Source: Promicromonospora sp. MEB111 | Lineage (GTDB): Bacteria > Actinomycetota > Actinomycetes > Actinomycetales > Cellulomonadaceae | Assembly: GCF_030209445.1 (NCBI RefSeq) | Contig: NZ_JARVSD010000008.1 | Location: 62,001 to 126,000, forward strand | Direction: 5' to 3' | DNA length: 64,000 nt | Shown here: one piece after another, positions 34,697 to 41,468 of the stretch | Numbering within the stretch: position 1 is the first letter of the stretch | Layout: every line of letters begins with the position of its first letter | Translations under genes and position numbers: made by a program | Notes under the pieces: model-generated | The model's database searches: none | Told to the model about the DNA's origin: nothing | The model's input: only the letters and a program-made list of their open reading frames with translations

Positions 34697-35722
34697 ATGA
34701 TCAACGAATGGTGGGCACTGGCGTCCGATCAGCGGTACTGGATGGAGACGATCAAGCGCCGCGACTATGGCGATGCCATCCGCGCGCCACACCGGAAGCA
34801 GAACGGCGCGGCCATGCCCTACTACGAGCTCGTGAAGTTCGTGCGCGACGGAGATGTCGTTCTGCATTGGGATACCGAGCGTCCCTTCGGCGCCCCGTCC
34901 GCATTCGTCGGGTGGTCGGTCGTCGATGGCGCCCCTTATGACACCGACAATGTCGTCTATAGCGACGCTTCGCCCACGACTGGCACGGAAGCCCTTCTCC
35001 GCGACTACACCGCGTTCCGGCAGCCGCTCGACTATCACCAGCTCAATGACCGATTCGCAAAGGTTCGTGCTCTCCGTGATCAGTTGGCGAGCCAGGTTGA
35101 CGGCACGAACTACTTTCCGTTCAACATCCGGAAGGACGGCACACTCCGCGCTGGGCAGGGCAACTACCTGACGAAGTTCCCGGTAGAGCTGTTCGACGCC
35201 TTGCCCGAGCTGGCGGAAGCGCGGCGTGGCGCCCAGATTCCGAGAGTGGAAACCCGGTACGCAGGCTGGTCCCGGGAGGCGCGTGGGGACCGGCGCCAGG
35301 CCACTGAGGCTGGCTACATCGCTGACGCCAAGGTTCGCCGTGCGATCGAGATGCAAGCGGTACATCAGGCGATGGCCTACTACGAGGCTCTTGGCTACGA
35401 CTGCCTCGACGTGGGTGCGTCACGTCCCTACGACCTGCACCTGACCCGAGCCGGCGTCGACGGCGAGCGGCACATCGAGGTCAAAGGGTCGATGGGAGAG
35501 GCGGCGGAGGTCGAACTGACGATTGGCGAGGTGAACCACGCTCGCGACTTCCAACCCACGGATCTCTTCATAGTCGGCGGCATCACGTGGAAACGGGAGG
35601 GCGACAGCGTCGTTACCGAGCCGGGGCAAGCCCGCGTGATCGAGAACTGGACGCCGCGGAACTTGTCATTAAGGCCCATTCGGTTCCGCCACACCGTCCC
35701 ACGGGCAGTGTCCATCGAGTGA
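34697..35722 (+). CDS. EVE-like + DUF3883 protein, candidate modification-dependent restriction nuclease
   Basis: 341 residues from the ATG at 34697 (GGAG 6 bp upstream); a GTG at 34661 behind AGGAG would add 12 residues. Residues 2-90 (NEWWALASDQRYWME ... AAMPYYELVKFVRDGDVVLHW ... FVGWSVVDG) match the EVE/PUA-like modified-base reader at the front of many restriction enzymes, and YFPFNIRKDGTL (139-150) recurs there too. Residues 213-305 are DUF3883, related to PD-(D/E)xK nucleases: E220, D246 and E261-V-K263 form the likely catalytic set. The lower GC and tRNA-site neighbourhood suggest transfer. No methyltransferase is nearby, as expected of type IV restriction. Confidence 0.75.
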   Translation: MINEWWALASDQRYWMETIKRRDYGDAIRAPHRKQNGAAMPYYELVKFVRDGDVVLHWDTERPFGAPSAFVGWSVVDGAPYDTDNVVYSDASPTTGTEALLRDYTAFRQPLDYHQLNDRFAKVRALRDQLASQVDGTNYFPFNIRKDGTLRAGQGNYLTKFPVELFDALPELAEARRGAQIPRVETRYAGWSREARGDRRQATEAGYIADAKVRRAIEMQAVHQAMAYYEALGYDCLDVGASRPYDLHLTRAGVDGERHIEVKGSMGEAAEVELTIGEVNHARDFQPTDLFIVGGITWKREGDSVVTEPGQARVIENWTPRNLSLRPIRFRHTVPRAVSIE

Positions 35723-35836
35723 CCGGAACCGTATGCGCAAAACACGGTGCGACCAAGGGGCGCGCGATGAGTATGGTTCGCGCCGTCGAGCGGCACTGCC
35801 ATGCTTTCGGTGGAACCGGCGAGCTGCACATGACGC

Positions 35837-35871
35837 GAGACGGCCTCGGACCTGGAGCCCAGGGCCGTCTC
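35837..35871 (+). terminator. Terminator hairpin after the EVE-DUF3883 gene
   Basis: 9-bp arms GAGACGGCC / GGCCGTCTC with a 17-nt loop, followed by TTCGT. It lies 115 bp after the stop; no gene is visible in between. Confidence 0.55.
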
Positions 35872-35941
35872 TTCGTGCCTCACGGGTCGCTGACCTGTGG
35901 TGGGGAGAGTGGTGGGGAACCACTCCCGGCTCGGGACAGCG

Positions 35942-35984
35942 AAAGGGCCCCTCATCTGGCGTGATGCCTGGTGAGGGGCCCTTT
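35942..35984. terminator. Hairpin next to the truncated tRNA copy
   Basis: 13-bp arms AAAGGGCCCCTCA / TGAGGGGCCCTTT with a T-run on both strands. On the minus strand it directly follows the tRNA 3'-half copy, so it may be the original chromosomal terminator of the tRNA-Arg gene. Confidence 0.7.
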
Positions 35985-35991
35985 TCGGGTG

Positions 35992-36034
35992 GTGCGCTTG
36001 AAGGGATTCGAAACCCCGACCTTCTGCTCCGGAG
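35992..36034 (-). repeat. 43-bp copy of the 3' half of tRNA-Arg(CCG): att-site scar
   Basis: Identical to 37221-37263 at 41 of 43 positions (the T-arm and acceptor 3' half plus the anticodon region), ending at GGAG. It lacks the 5' half, so it is not a tRNA. This is the usual mark of an element that integrated at the 3' end of a tRNA gene. Confidence 0.85.
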
Positions 36035-36081
36035 CCGAAAACGGTCGCCGATCCGCCTTCCCCGTCGAGGTCCGCTCGCCG

Positions 36082-36164
36082 CAGACCTGTTCAGACCTGT
36101 ACAGGTCTGTCCGGGCATGGTCGCCCACATGGGCCAGCAGTTAGGCCAGCAGATAGCCCAGCAG
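36082..36164. repeat. Palindrome and 12-bp-period direct repeats inside the relic element
   Basis: CAGACCTGT (36082-36090) precedes a perfect 18-bp palindrome CAGACCTGTACAGGTCTG (36092-36109). Then three 9-bp units with 12-bp period follow: GGCCAGCAG-TTA-GGCCAGCAG-ATA-GCCCAGCAG (36132-36164). A fourth GGCCAGCAG is at 37132-37140 near the other end. They resemble recombinase arm-type sites or regulator iterons. I see no gene between 35723 and 36281. Confidence 0.6.
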
Positions 36165-36281
36165 CCGGACCGCCGCGCGACTCACAACGAAGGCGGCCGG
36201 TTGGGCTCGCTGCCTGGCGGCCCGCACCAGTGAGAGCGCCCGGACGTGACGGAATCACCGCCTGAGACGCCGGTGTCGCGG

Positions 36282-36674
36282 TCAGTCGTGAGAGACGTAG
36301 ATTCCGTTCACGCTCCGCATGAAGTCGTCCTTCTGTGCGGACGACAGCGCCTCGGGGGCGAACTGCACAACGATCCAGCTTGAGCGGAGCGCGTCGGGCA
36401 GCGCGTTCACGGCCTCCTTGGCATCGTCCTGGCCTGCGAACATCAATACAGTCGAGGTCTCGGATCGCACTGCCCACCGGCAGGGTAGATCCTCGTTGCA
36501 GACGTCCGCAGTGGCGTCGTGGGCACCGGGCATGAGGTATGGGTCACCTTCGGCGTTCGGTAAGAAGGCAGCCTGGGGAATCTCATCTCGGGTCTCCCAA
36601 GTGGCAGCCACCAACCATGCGGCCGCAGCGATGAGCGCAACGAGCAAGGCAGCGAGCCATCGTGATCGTGTCAT
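36282..36674 (-). CDS. Small membrane-anchored protein of unknown function
   Basis: 130 residues from the ATG at 36674 (GAGG 6 bp upstream). A basic start and hydrophobic segment (RWLAALLVALIAAAAWLVAATW) form a signal anchor. The outside part has two cysteines (DVCNEDLPCRWAV) likely to bond, then VLMFAGQDDAKEAVNALPDALRSSWIVVQFAP. I recognise no family. It is the only apparently intact gene between the two tRNA-derived repeats and has lower GC than the chromosome. Confidence 0.6.
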   Translation of the reverse strand: MTRSRWLAALLVALIAAAAWLVAATWETRDEIPQAAFLPNAEGDPYLMPGAHDATADVCNEDLPCRWAVRSETSTVLMFAGQDDAKEAVNALPDALRSSWIVVQFAPEALSSAQKDDFMRSVNGIYVSHD

Positions 36675-36886
36675 AGCGTCCTCACCACTTGTGCAGGTGG
36701 GCCTGCCGGGCCCACCGGGACCTATTCGCACGAGCCTTCTCCAGGTCCCAGTGCAGACCGGCGAGCCAGACAGGGTAGCCCAACGCCACCGTGACCGTCC
36801 GCGAGCTACGGGCTGAACCGTAGGCACCTCCGGCCCCACTGCCTCAGACATGCGTGCCTCCCAGCACTTCGAGGATCGGTGGGTAG

Positions 36887-37132
36887 ATGGTGCTCTCCGG
36901 GATGAACTTTGCTAGGTCCGACCCATGCGACGCTGGCGTTCTCCGCGACGTCGCGATTCTCCGCCTCACCGGCGAGGTAGTGCTCTCCCAGGGAGAGGTT
37001 CCGATCGAGGAGGTCTCGCGGCTCGTCGAGCACAGCGACATCGGGACGACGGAGAACGTAGATCGGCACGAGCTCCGGCCCGTTCTCCAGAACGGAGCAC
37101 GAGTGATGGACGGCGTACTCAGCAGCCCATAG
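36887..37132 (+). pseudogene. Remnant of a tyrosine recombinase (integrase) C-terminus
   Basis: The frame ending at 37132 reads VVLSQGEVPIEEVSRLVEHS, then DIGTTENVDRHELRPVLQNGARVMDGVLSS. This lines up with the end of actinobacterial phage/plasmid integrases (LLSDAGVPIEEISRLVGHS ... VTEKVYRHQLRPVIQTGA). The GHS box has become EHS and the catalytic Tyr of VYRH is Asp. Upstream sequence has no integrase core, so only a decayed tail remains, 90 bp from the tRNA-Arg gene, where such genes normally sit. Confidence 0.75.
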
Positions 37133-37176
37133 GCCAGCAGTGGCCGAGAGGGGGTCGGGAGAGCGGGGAAAACAAC

Positions 37177-37210
37177 AGGCCGTGACCAGCAAACGCGCTG
37201 GTCACGGCCT
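37177..37210 (-). terminator. Terminator of tRNA-Arg
   Basis: Perfect 14-bp arms AGGCCGTGACCAGC / GCTGGTCACGGCCT around a 6-nt loop, followed on the minus strand by TGTTGTTTT. It is 12 bp beyond the tRNA 3' end. Confidence 0.85.
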
Positions 37211-37221
37211 ATTTCCGTCTG

Positions 37222-37294
37222 TGCGCCTGAAGGGATTCGAACCCCCGACCTTCTGCTCCGGAGGCAGACGCTCTATCCACTGAGCTACAGGCGC
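37222..37294 (-). tRNA. tRNA-Arg (anticodon CCG)
   Basis: 73 nt on the minus strand: acceptor GCGCCTG pairs with CAGGCGC and discriminator A; D-arm GCTCAGTGGATAGAGC; anticodon arm CTGCC-TCCGGAG-GGCAG giving CCG; T-arm GGGGG-TTCGAAT-CCCTT. CCA is not encoded. It reads arginine codon CGG and serves as the integration site of the neighbouring relic element. Confidence 0.95.
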
Positions 37295-37562
37295 GTGACC
37301 GTTGTCCGGGGAGGCGATGCTCCCCTAACGGCCGAAGCGAGACTACCAGGTGAGCGGCCCGGAGTGTGCATCGGGCGGTGTGACCCGCGCTGCCGTTCGG
37401 GCCGGGGGAGCATGCCACGTGAGACCCGGTGGCGGGCAGGAGAGGTGTGGATTGCCCGGCAACCTTCTCTCGACCGCGTGCGTCTGTGTGCCGTGAATCT
37501 TCGATGTGCTCGAGACCTGAGGCGTACGGACGGGTACGCGGACGACGAACGAGGTGGTGGAC
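37295..37562. other. Intergenic region upstream of the ECF sigma operon
   Basis: No gene is seen. It contains the tRNA promoter side (minus) and a likely ECF promoter at 37458-37486 (listed separately). Composition returns to high GC here, marking the right edge of the island. Confidence 0.5.
37458..37486 (+). promoter_or_regulatory. Candidate ECF-type promoter (autoregulatory)
   Basis: GGCAACC (37458-37464), a 16-bp spacer and CGTCTG (37481-37486) follow the AAC...CGTC pattern of ECF sigma factor promoters. The start would be near 37493, about 70 bp before the sigma gene. Confidence 0.5.
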
Positions 37563-38156
37563 ATGGCGAGTGACGACGCGGCGGTCCTCGACGACCCCCG
37601 TGCCAGGGTGGTGACCACGGGTACGGCGGCGGAGCGGTTCACGGTGTTCGCACGGGAGCGGTCGCCCGAGCTGTCCCGGATCGCCTACCTGCTGTGCGGC
37701 GACGCGCACCGGGCCGCCGACCTGGTGCAGCTCGCACTGGAACGGACCTACCGGGCCTGGGGCCGGGTGGGCGACGGCGACCCGTTCGCCTACGCGCGGC
37801 GGGTGATAGCCACGGCCCGGATCGACAGCTGGCGACGGACCCGGCGCGACGTCCTGGTGGCCCCGGCCGACCTGCGACCCGGTGCCGCGTCGGACGGCAC
37901 GCAGCACGTCGTCGACCGCGACGCGCTGGTGGGGGCACTCCGGCAGCTCCCGGCGGGACAGCGGCGCGTCGTCGTCCTGCGGTACCTGCTGGACCGGACC
38001 GAGAAGCAGACGGCGGAGGACCTCGGGATCTCCGTGGGGGCCGTGAAGTCGGGCGCGTCCCGCGGCCTCGACCGGCTGCGGGCGGTCCTCGGCACCGGCC
38101 AGTCGGCGGCCGCCCAGGCCGGCACACCCAACACCTCGCGAAAGGAGGCGCAGTGA
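37563..38156 (+). CDS. ECF sigma factor, SigE-like actinobacterial family
   Basis: 197 residues from the ATG at 37563 with GAGG upstream. Region 2: SRIAYLLCGDAHRAADLVQLALERTYRAWGRV; region 4: LRQLPAGQRRVVVLRYLLDRTEKQTAEDLGISVGAVKSGASRGLDRLR. The 'SigE-family' pattern (LLCGDxHxAEDLVQ) is common in Streptomyces and relatives. Its stop overlaps the next gene's ATG (TGATG), so it is translationally coupled to its probable membrane-bound antagonist. Confidence 0.9.
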   Translation: MASDDAAVLDDPRARVVTTGTAAERFTVFARERSPELSRIAYLLCGDAHRAADLVQLALERTYRAWGRVGDGDPFAYARRVIATARIDSWRRTRRDVLVAPADLRPGAASDGTQHVVDRDALVGALRQLPAGQRRVVVLRYLLDRTEKQTAEDLGISVGAVKSGASRGLDRLRAVLGTGQSAAAQAGTPNTSRKEAQ

Positions 38157-39697
38157 TGAAGGAGCAGAGCGACACGCTGGTGACCCTGATCCACGACGCG
38201 GCGGGCCAGGTCGGGCCCGTGGCCGGGATCGACGGCGAGATGATGGCCCGGCGAGCGATCCGGCACGAGCGCACCCGGCGCGGGGTGATCGGCGGCGCCG
38301 TGGCGCTCGCCGTCGCGGCGGTCGTGACCGTCGGCGGCCTGGTCGCGACCGGCAGGCAGACGCTGCCGGCCGGATGGCCCTTCGGGGGCGGGTGGCACGA
38401 CGTGTCCGGGGGCGGGCTGCTGCTGTCGGTGCCGGCTGACTGGGATGCGTACGACCAGGGCGAGGGCTACCCCTCCTGGGGCACGGACGAGAAGGACGGC
38501 GCGTTCGACCCCGCGGCGGTCACGTCGGCCGTGACGGTCGTGCCCGTCGACGAGGGCGGGGCGCTGACGGAGGCGGACGGCGACGTGGTCGAGACCGACG
38601 TGCCGGGCGCGGCGTCGGCGCAGTACCTGTTGATGGAGGAGGGCTGGACGGGCGGTCCGGAAGGAGCGCTGGACGTCGAGCTGGAGTCCGGGCGAACCGT
38701 CCGCGTCCTCGTGGTCCTGCCCGACGCGCCGGAGTCCGCGGGGCTGTTCGAGCGGCTCGTCGAGGGCGTCCGGGTCGACCCTGACGCGACCGAGGATGAT
38801 CTGGAGGGACAGGGGCCGATGCTCGACGTCATCGAGGAGCACCCCGCGGACTGGGCGGTCCAGGAGCACCAGGGCCTGAGCTTCGCGGTGCCGGGCGACT
38901 GGGTGGAGGACGAGCTGTCCGCCACCCGGGAGGACAACTGGCCGACCGTGTCGATGGACGACGCCGACGGGGAGCTGCGACTGCAGGTGACCACGTCCGG
39001 GGCCTCACCTGGCCCGGACGAGGAGTTCGGGTACGCGTACGGTCTCGACCTGCCCCCGGGCGCCGACCGCGCCGGCGCCGAGCTGGACCCGCAGGACGGG
39101 ACGCTCCACGCCTTTGTCGAGGTCCGACGGGCCGGAGGGCGTACCTACTCGATCGACGTCTACGTCCCGGAGGGCGCGGACGGCGACCGGGTCGTGAGCA
39201 CGATCGCCGGCAGCCTGGAGTTCACGCCGGAAGCGGACGACCTGCCCGCCTACGAGGACCTGATCGACGCCCGGGCGCTCGTGGACGCCGCACCGGCCGT
39301 CCCGCAGGACTGGGTGGTCGTGTCCGACGTCCCGGGCATGCGCCTGCGGGTGCCGTCGGACTGGATCGACCAGGCCGGAGGCGACGGCACGATCGCGCGC
39401 TACGCCCCGGGTGACCAGGACGAAGGCGTGGGCGCCTTGATCGAGGAGGCCGGGATCCTCGGCAACGGCGAGATCCCGGTCGGCGGGTACCGGCTGGATG
39501 TCCCGGGAGCGGAGCGTGCGATCGTCCGGATGACCGACTACACCGCCTACGGGGAGGCCGAGGCCGCGGCGTTCAACGCCCGGGCCGAGGTGGAGCTCCC
39601 CGACGGCAGGTTCGTGCAGCTCACCTACGACGGGCCGCCGGACTCCGGCGAGCGGTTCTGGCAGATGCTCGGCACCCTCGAGGTGGGCACGGACTGA
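38156..39697 (+). CDS. Membrane protein with three repeated extracellular domains, probable ECF antagonist
   Basis: 513 residues; strong AAAGGAGG site. A 42-residue cytoplasmic start is followed by one membrane helix (RGVIGGAVALAVAAVVTVGGLVA, residues 43-65). Outside there are three units of about 150 residues. Each opens with the same hydrophobic-Pro-x-DW motif (LLLSVPADWDAY at about 88, LSFAVPGDWVED at about 238, LRLRVPSDWIDQ at about 392) and ends with a hydrophobic strand (FERLVEGVRV, VVSTIAGSLEF, FWQMLGTLEV). This resembles PsbP/LpqN-like repeats. No zinc motif is present. The coupling to the sigma gene suggests an anti-sigma sensor. Confidence 0.75.
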   Translation: MKEQSDTLVTLIHDAAGQVGPVAGIDGEMMARRAIRHERTRRGVIGGAVALAVAAVVTVGGLVATGRQTLPAGWPFGGGWHDVSGGGLLLSVPADWDAYDQGEGYPSWGTDEKDGAFDPAAVTSAVTVVPVDEGGALTEADGDVVETDVPGAASAQYLLMEEGWTGGPEGALDVELESGRTVRVLVVLPDAPESAGLFERLVEGVRVDPDATEDDLEGQGPMLDVIEEHPADWAVQEHQGLSFAVPGDWVEDELSATREDNWPTVSMDDADGELRLQVTTSGASPGPDEEFGYAYGLDLPPGADRAGAELDPQDGTLHAFVEVRRAGGRTYSIDVYVPEGADGDRVVSTIAGSLEFTPEADDLPAYEDLIDARALVDAAPAVPQDWVVVSDVPGMRLRVPSDWIDQAGGDGTIARYAPGDQDEGVGALIEEAGILGNGEIPVGGYRLDVPGAERAIVRMTDYTAYGEAEAAAFNARAEVELPDGRFVQLTYDGPPDSGERFWQMLGTLEVGTD

Positions 39698-39705
39698 CGG
39701 TCGTT

Positions 39706-39754
39706 CCGGACGGCGGTGGTGCATCCCGGTGTGGGGTGTGCCACCGCCGTCCGG
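39706..39754 (+). terminator. Terminator of the ECF sigma operon
   Basis: 14-bp perfect arms CCGGACGGCGGTGG / CCACCGCCGTCCGG with further weak pairing inside the loop, 8 bp after the stop codon. Confidence 0.8.
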
Positions 39755-39794
39755 CGCCTGTGGACAACCGGGGCGGGGCACCCGGCCCGGCCGA

Positions 39795-39800
39795 TAGAAT
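39795..39800 (+). promoter_or_regulatory. -10 box for a leaderless argS transcript
   Basis: TAGAAT at 39795-39800 places the transcription start at about 39807, the first base of the argS GTG. No ribosome-binding site precedes the GTG. A convincing -35 box is not seen. Confidence 0.5.
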
Positions 39801-39806
39801 CGATCC

Positions 39807-41468
39807 GTGACCCCCACCGAGCTCTCCGAAGCGCTGAGCGCTGCCCTTGCCGCGGCCGTCGCCGACGGCACACTCGCCCTGCCTGCCGATGCCGTCCCGG
39901 CCTCGGTCCACGTGGAGCGACCCAGGCAGCGAGAGCACGGGGACTGGGCCACGAACGTGGCCCTCCAGCTCGCGAAGAAGGCGGGCACGACGCCGCGGGC
40001 GCTCGCGGAGGACCTGGCGGCGCGCCTGGGCGCGACCCCGGGCATCAAGTCCGTCGGCGTCGCCGGCCCGGGCTTCCTCAACATCACGCTCGACGCGGCC
40101 GTGGCGGGCGAGCTCGCCCGCACCATCGTGGAGGCCGGCTCGGCGTACGGCCGGGGCGAGGCCCTGACCGGCCAGGTGATCAACCTTGAGTTCATCAGCG
40201 CCAACCCGACCGGCCCGCTGCACATCGGGCACACCCGGTGGGCCGCGCTGGGCGACTCGCTGGGGCGCATCCTCCGCGCCGCGGGCGCCGACGTGACCGC
40301 CGAGTACTACATCAACGACGCGGGCGCCCAGATGGACCGCTTCGGGGAGTCCGTGCTGGCGCGTGCCACGGACGGCGAGGTGCCCGAGGGCGGCTACCGC
40401 GGCGAGTACGTCAAGGAGCTCGCGGCCAAGGTGCTCGCGGACCGCCCGGACCTGCCCGAGCTGCCGCACGACGAGGCCGTCGCGGTGGCCCGCGAGTCGG
40501 GCTACGCGCACCAGCTCGCCGAGATCCGCGAGGTGCTGGAGAGCTTCGGCGTGCACTTCGACGTCTGGTTCTCCGAGCGGGACCTGCACAGCTCGGGCGC
40601 CGTCGAGAAGGCCGTGGCCCGCCTGCGCGAGCAGGGGCACGTGTTCGACCAGGAGGGCGCGGTCTGGCTGCGCACCACCGACTTCACCGACGACAAGGAC
40701 CGCGTGATGGTCCGGGCGAACGGCGAGCCCACCTACTTCGCGTCGGACGCCGCGTACTACCTGTCCAAGAAGGACCGTGGGTTCCCGGGCAAGATCTACC
40801 TGCTCGGCGCCGACCACCACGGGTACGTCAACCGGCTCAAGGCCATCGCGGCGTGCGCCGGGGACGACCCGGAGACGAACATCGAGGTGCTGATCGGCCA
40901 GCTCGTCAACGTCGGCGGCGCCAAGCTGTCCAAGCGCGCCGGCAACATCATCGAGCTGCGCGACCTGGTCGACTGGATCGGCAAGGACGCCGTGCGCTAC
41001 TCGCTCGCGCGCTACCCCGCGGACACGCCGCTGGAGCTGCAGGGCGAGGACATGCTCAAGCAGACCAACGACAACCCGGTCTTCTACGTCCAGTACGCGC
41101 ACAGCCGCACGGTGCAGATCGGCGCGAAGGCCGTGGAGCGCGGCGTGCGTCGCGCGGACGGGTTCGACCCGGCGCAGCTCTCGCACGCCTCGGAGGCGGC
41201 GCTGATCGGCCGCCTCACCGAGTTCCCGCGGATCGTGGCGCAGGCCGCCGAGCTGCGCGAGCCGCACCGCGTGGCCCGCTACCTGGAGGCCCTCGCCGGC
41301 GACTTCCACTCCTGGTACAACGACGACGAGAAGCTGCGCGTCACGCCGTACCCGGACGAGGAGGTCACGGACGCGCACCGGGCGCGGCTCTGGCTGAACG
41401 ACGCCGTCCGCACGGTCCTGGCCAACGGCCTCGACCTGCTGGGCGTGAGCGCCCCGGAGCGGATGTGA
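39807..41468 (+). CDS. argS: Arginyl-tRNA synthetase
   Basis: 553 residues from a GTG, probably on a leaderless mRNA. Class I signature NPTGPLHIGHTRWAALGDS (HIGH box) and the KMSKS equivalent KLSKRAGN are intact. The N-terminal additional domain of ArgS (residues 1-110) and the C-terminal anticodon-binding domain with a DALRF-like helix are complete. It charges tRNA-Arg; interestingly a tRNA-Arg gene lies 2.5 kb upstream. The stop overlaps lysA by 4 bp (GTGA). Confidence 0.96.
   Translation: MTPTELSEALSAALAAAVADGTLALPADAVPASVHVERPRQREHGDWATNVALQLAKKAGTTPRALAEDLAARLGATPGIKSVGVAGPGFLNITLDAAVAGELARTIVEAGSAYGRGEALTGQVINLEFISANPTGPLHIGHTRWAALGDSLGRILRAAGADVTAEYYINDAGAQMDRFGESVLARATDGEVPEGGYRGEYVKELAAKVLADRPDLPELPHDEAVAVARESGYAHQLAEIREVLESFGVHFDVWFSERDLHSSGAVEKAVARLREQGHVFDQEGAVWLRTTDFTDDKDRVMVRANGEPTYFASDAAYYLSKKDRGFPGKIYLLGADHHGYVNRLKAIAACAGDDPETNIEVLIGQLVNVGGAKLSKRAGNIIELRDLVDWIGKDAVRYSLARYPADTPLELQGEDMLKQTNDNPVFYVQYAHSRTVQIGAKAVERGVRRADGFDPAQLSHASEAALIGRLTEFPRIVAQAAELREPHRVARYLEALAGDFHSWYNDDEKLRVTPYPDEEVTDAHRARLWLNDAVRTVLANGLDLLGVSAPERM

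Noticed and set aside
35587-35964. 125-codon plus-strand frame after the EVE-DUF3883 gene
   Set aside because: It begins inside that gene in another frame, runs through a terminator hairpin and matches nothing known.
35992-36034. A second tRNA gene
   Set aside because: Only the 3' half is present; no D-arm or 5' acceptor strand can be formed, so it is an attachment scar.
36806-37192. Minus-strand frames over the integrase remnant (128 and 65 codons)
   Set aside because: They lie antisense to the recognisable integrase tail, have no ribosome sites and resemble no family.
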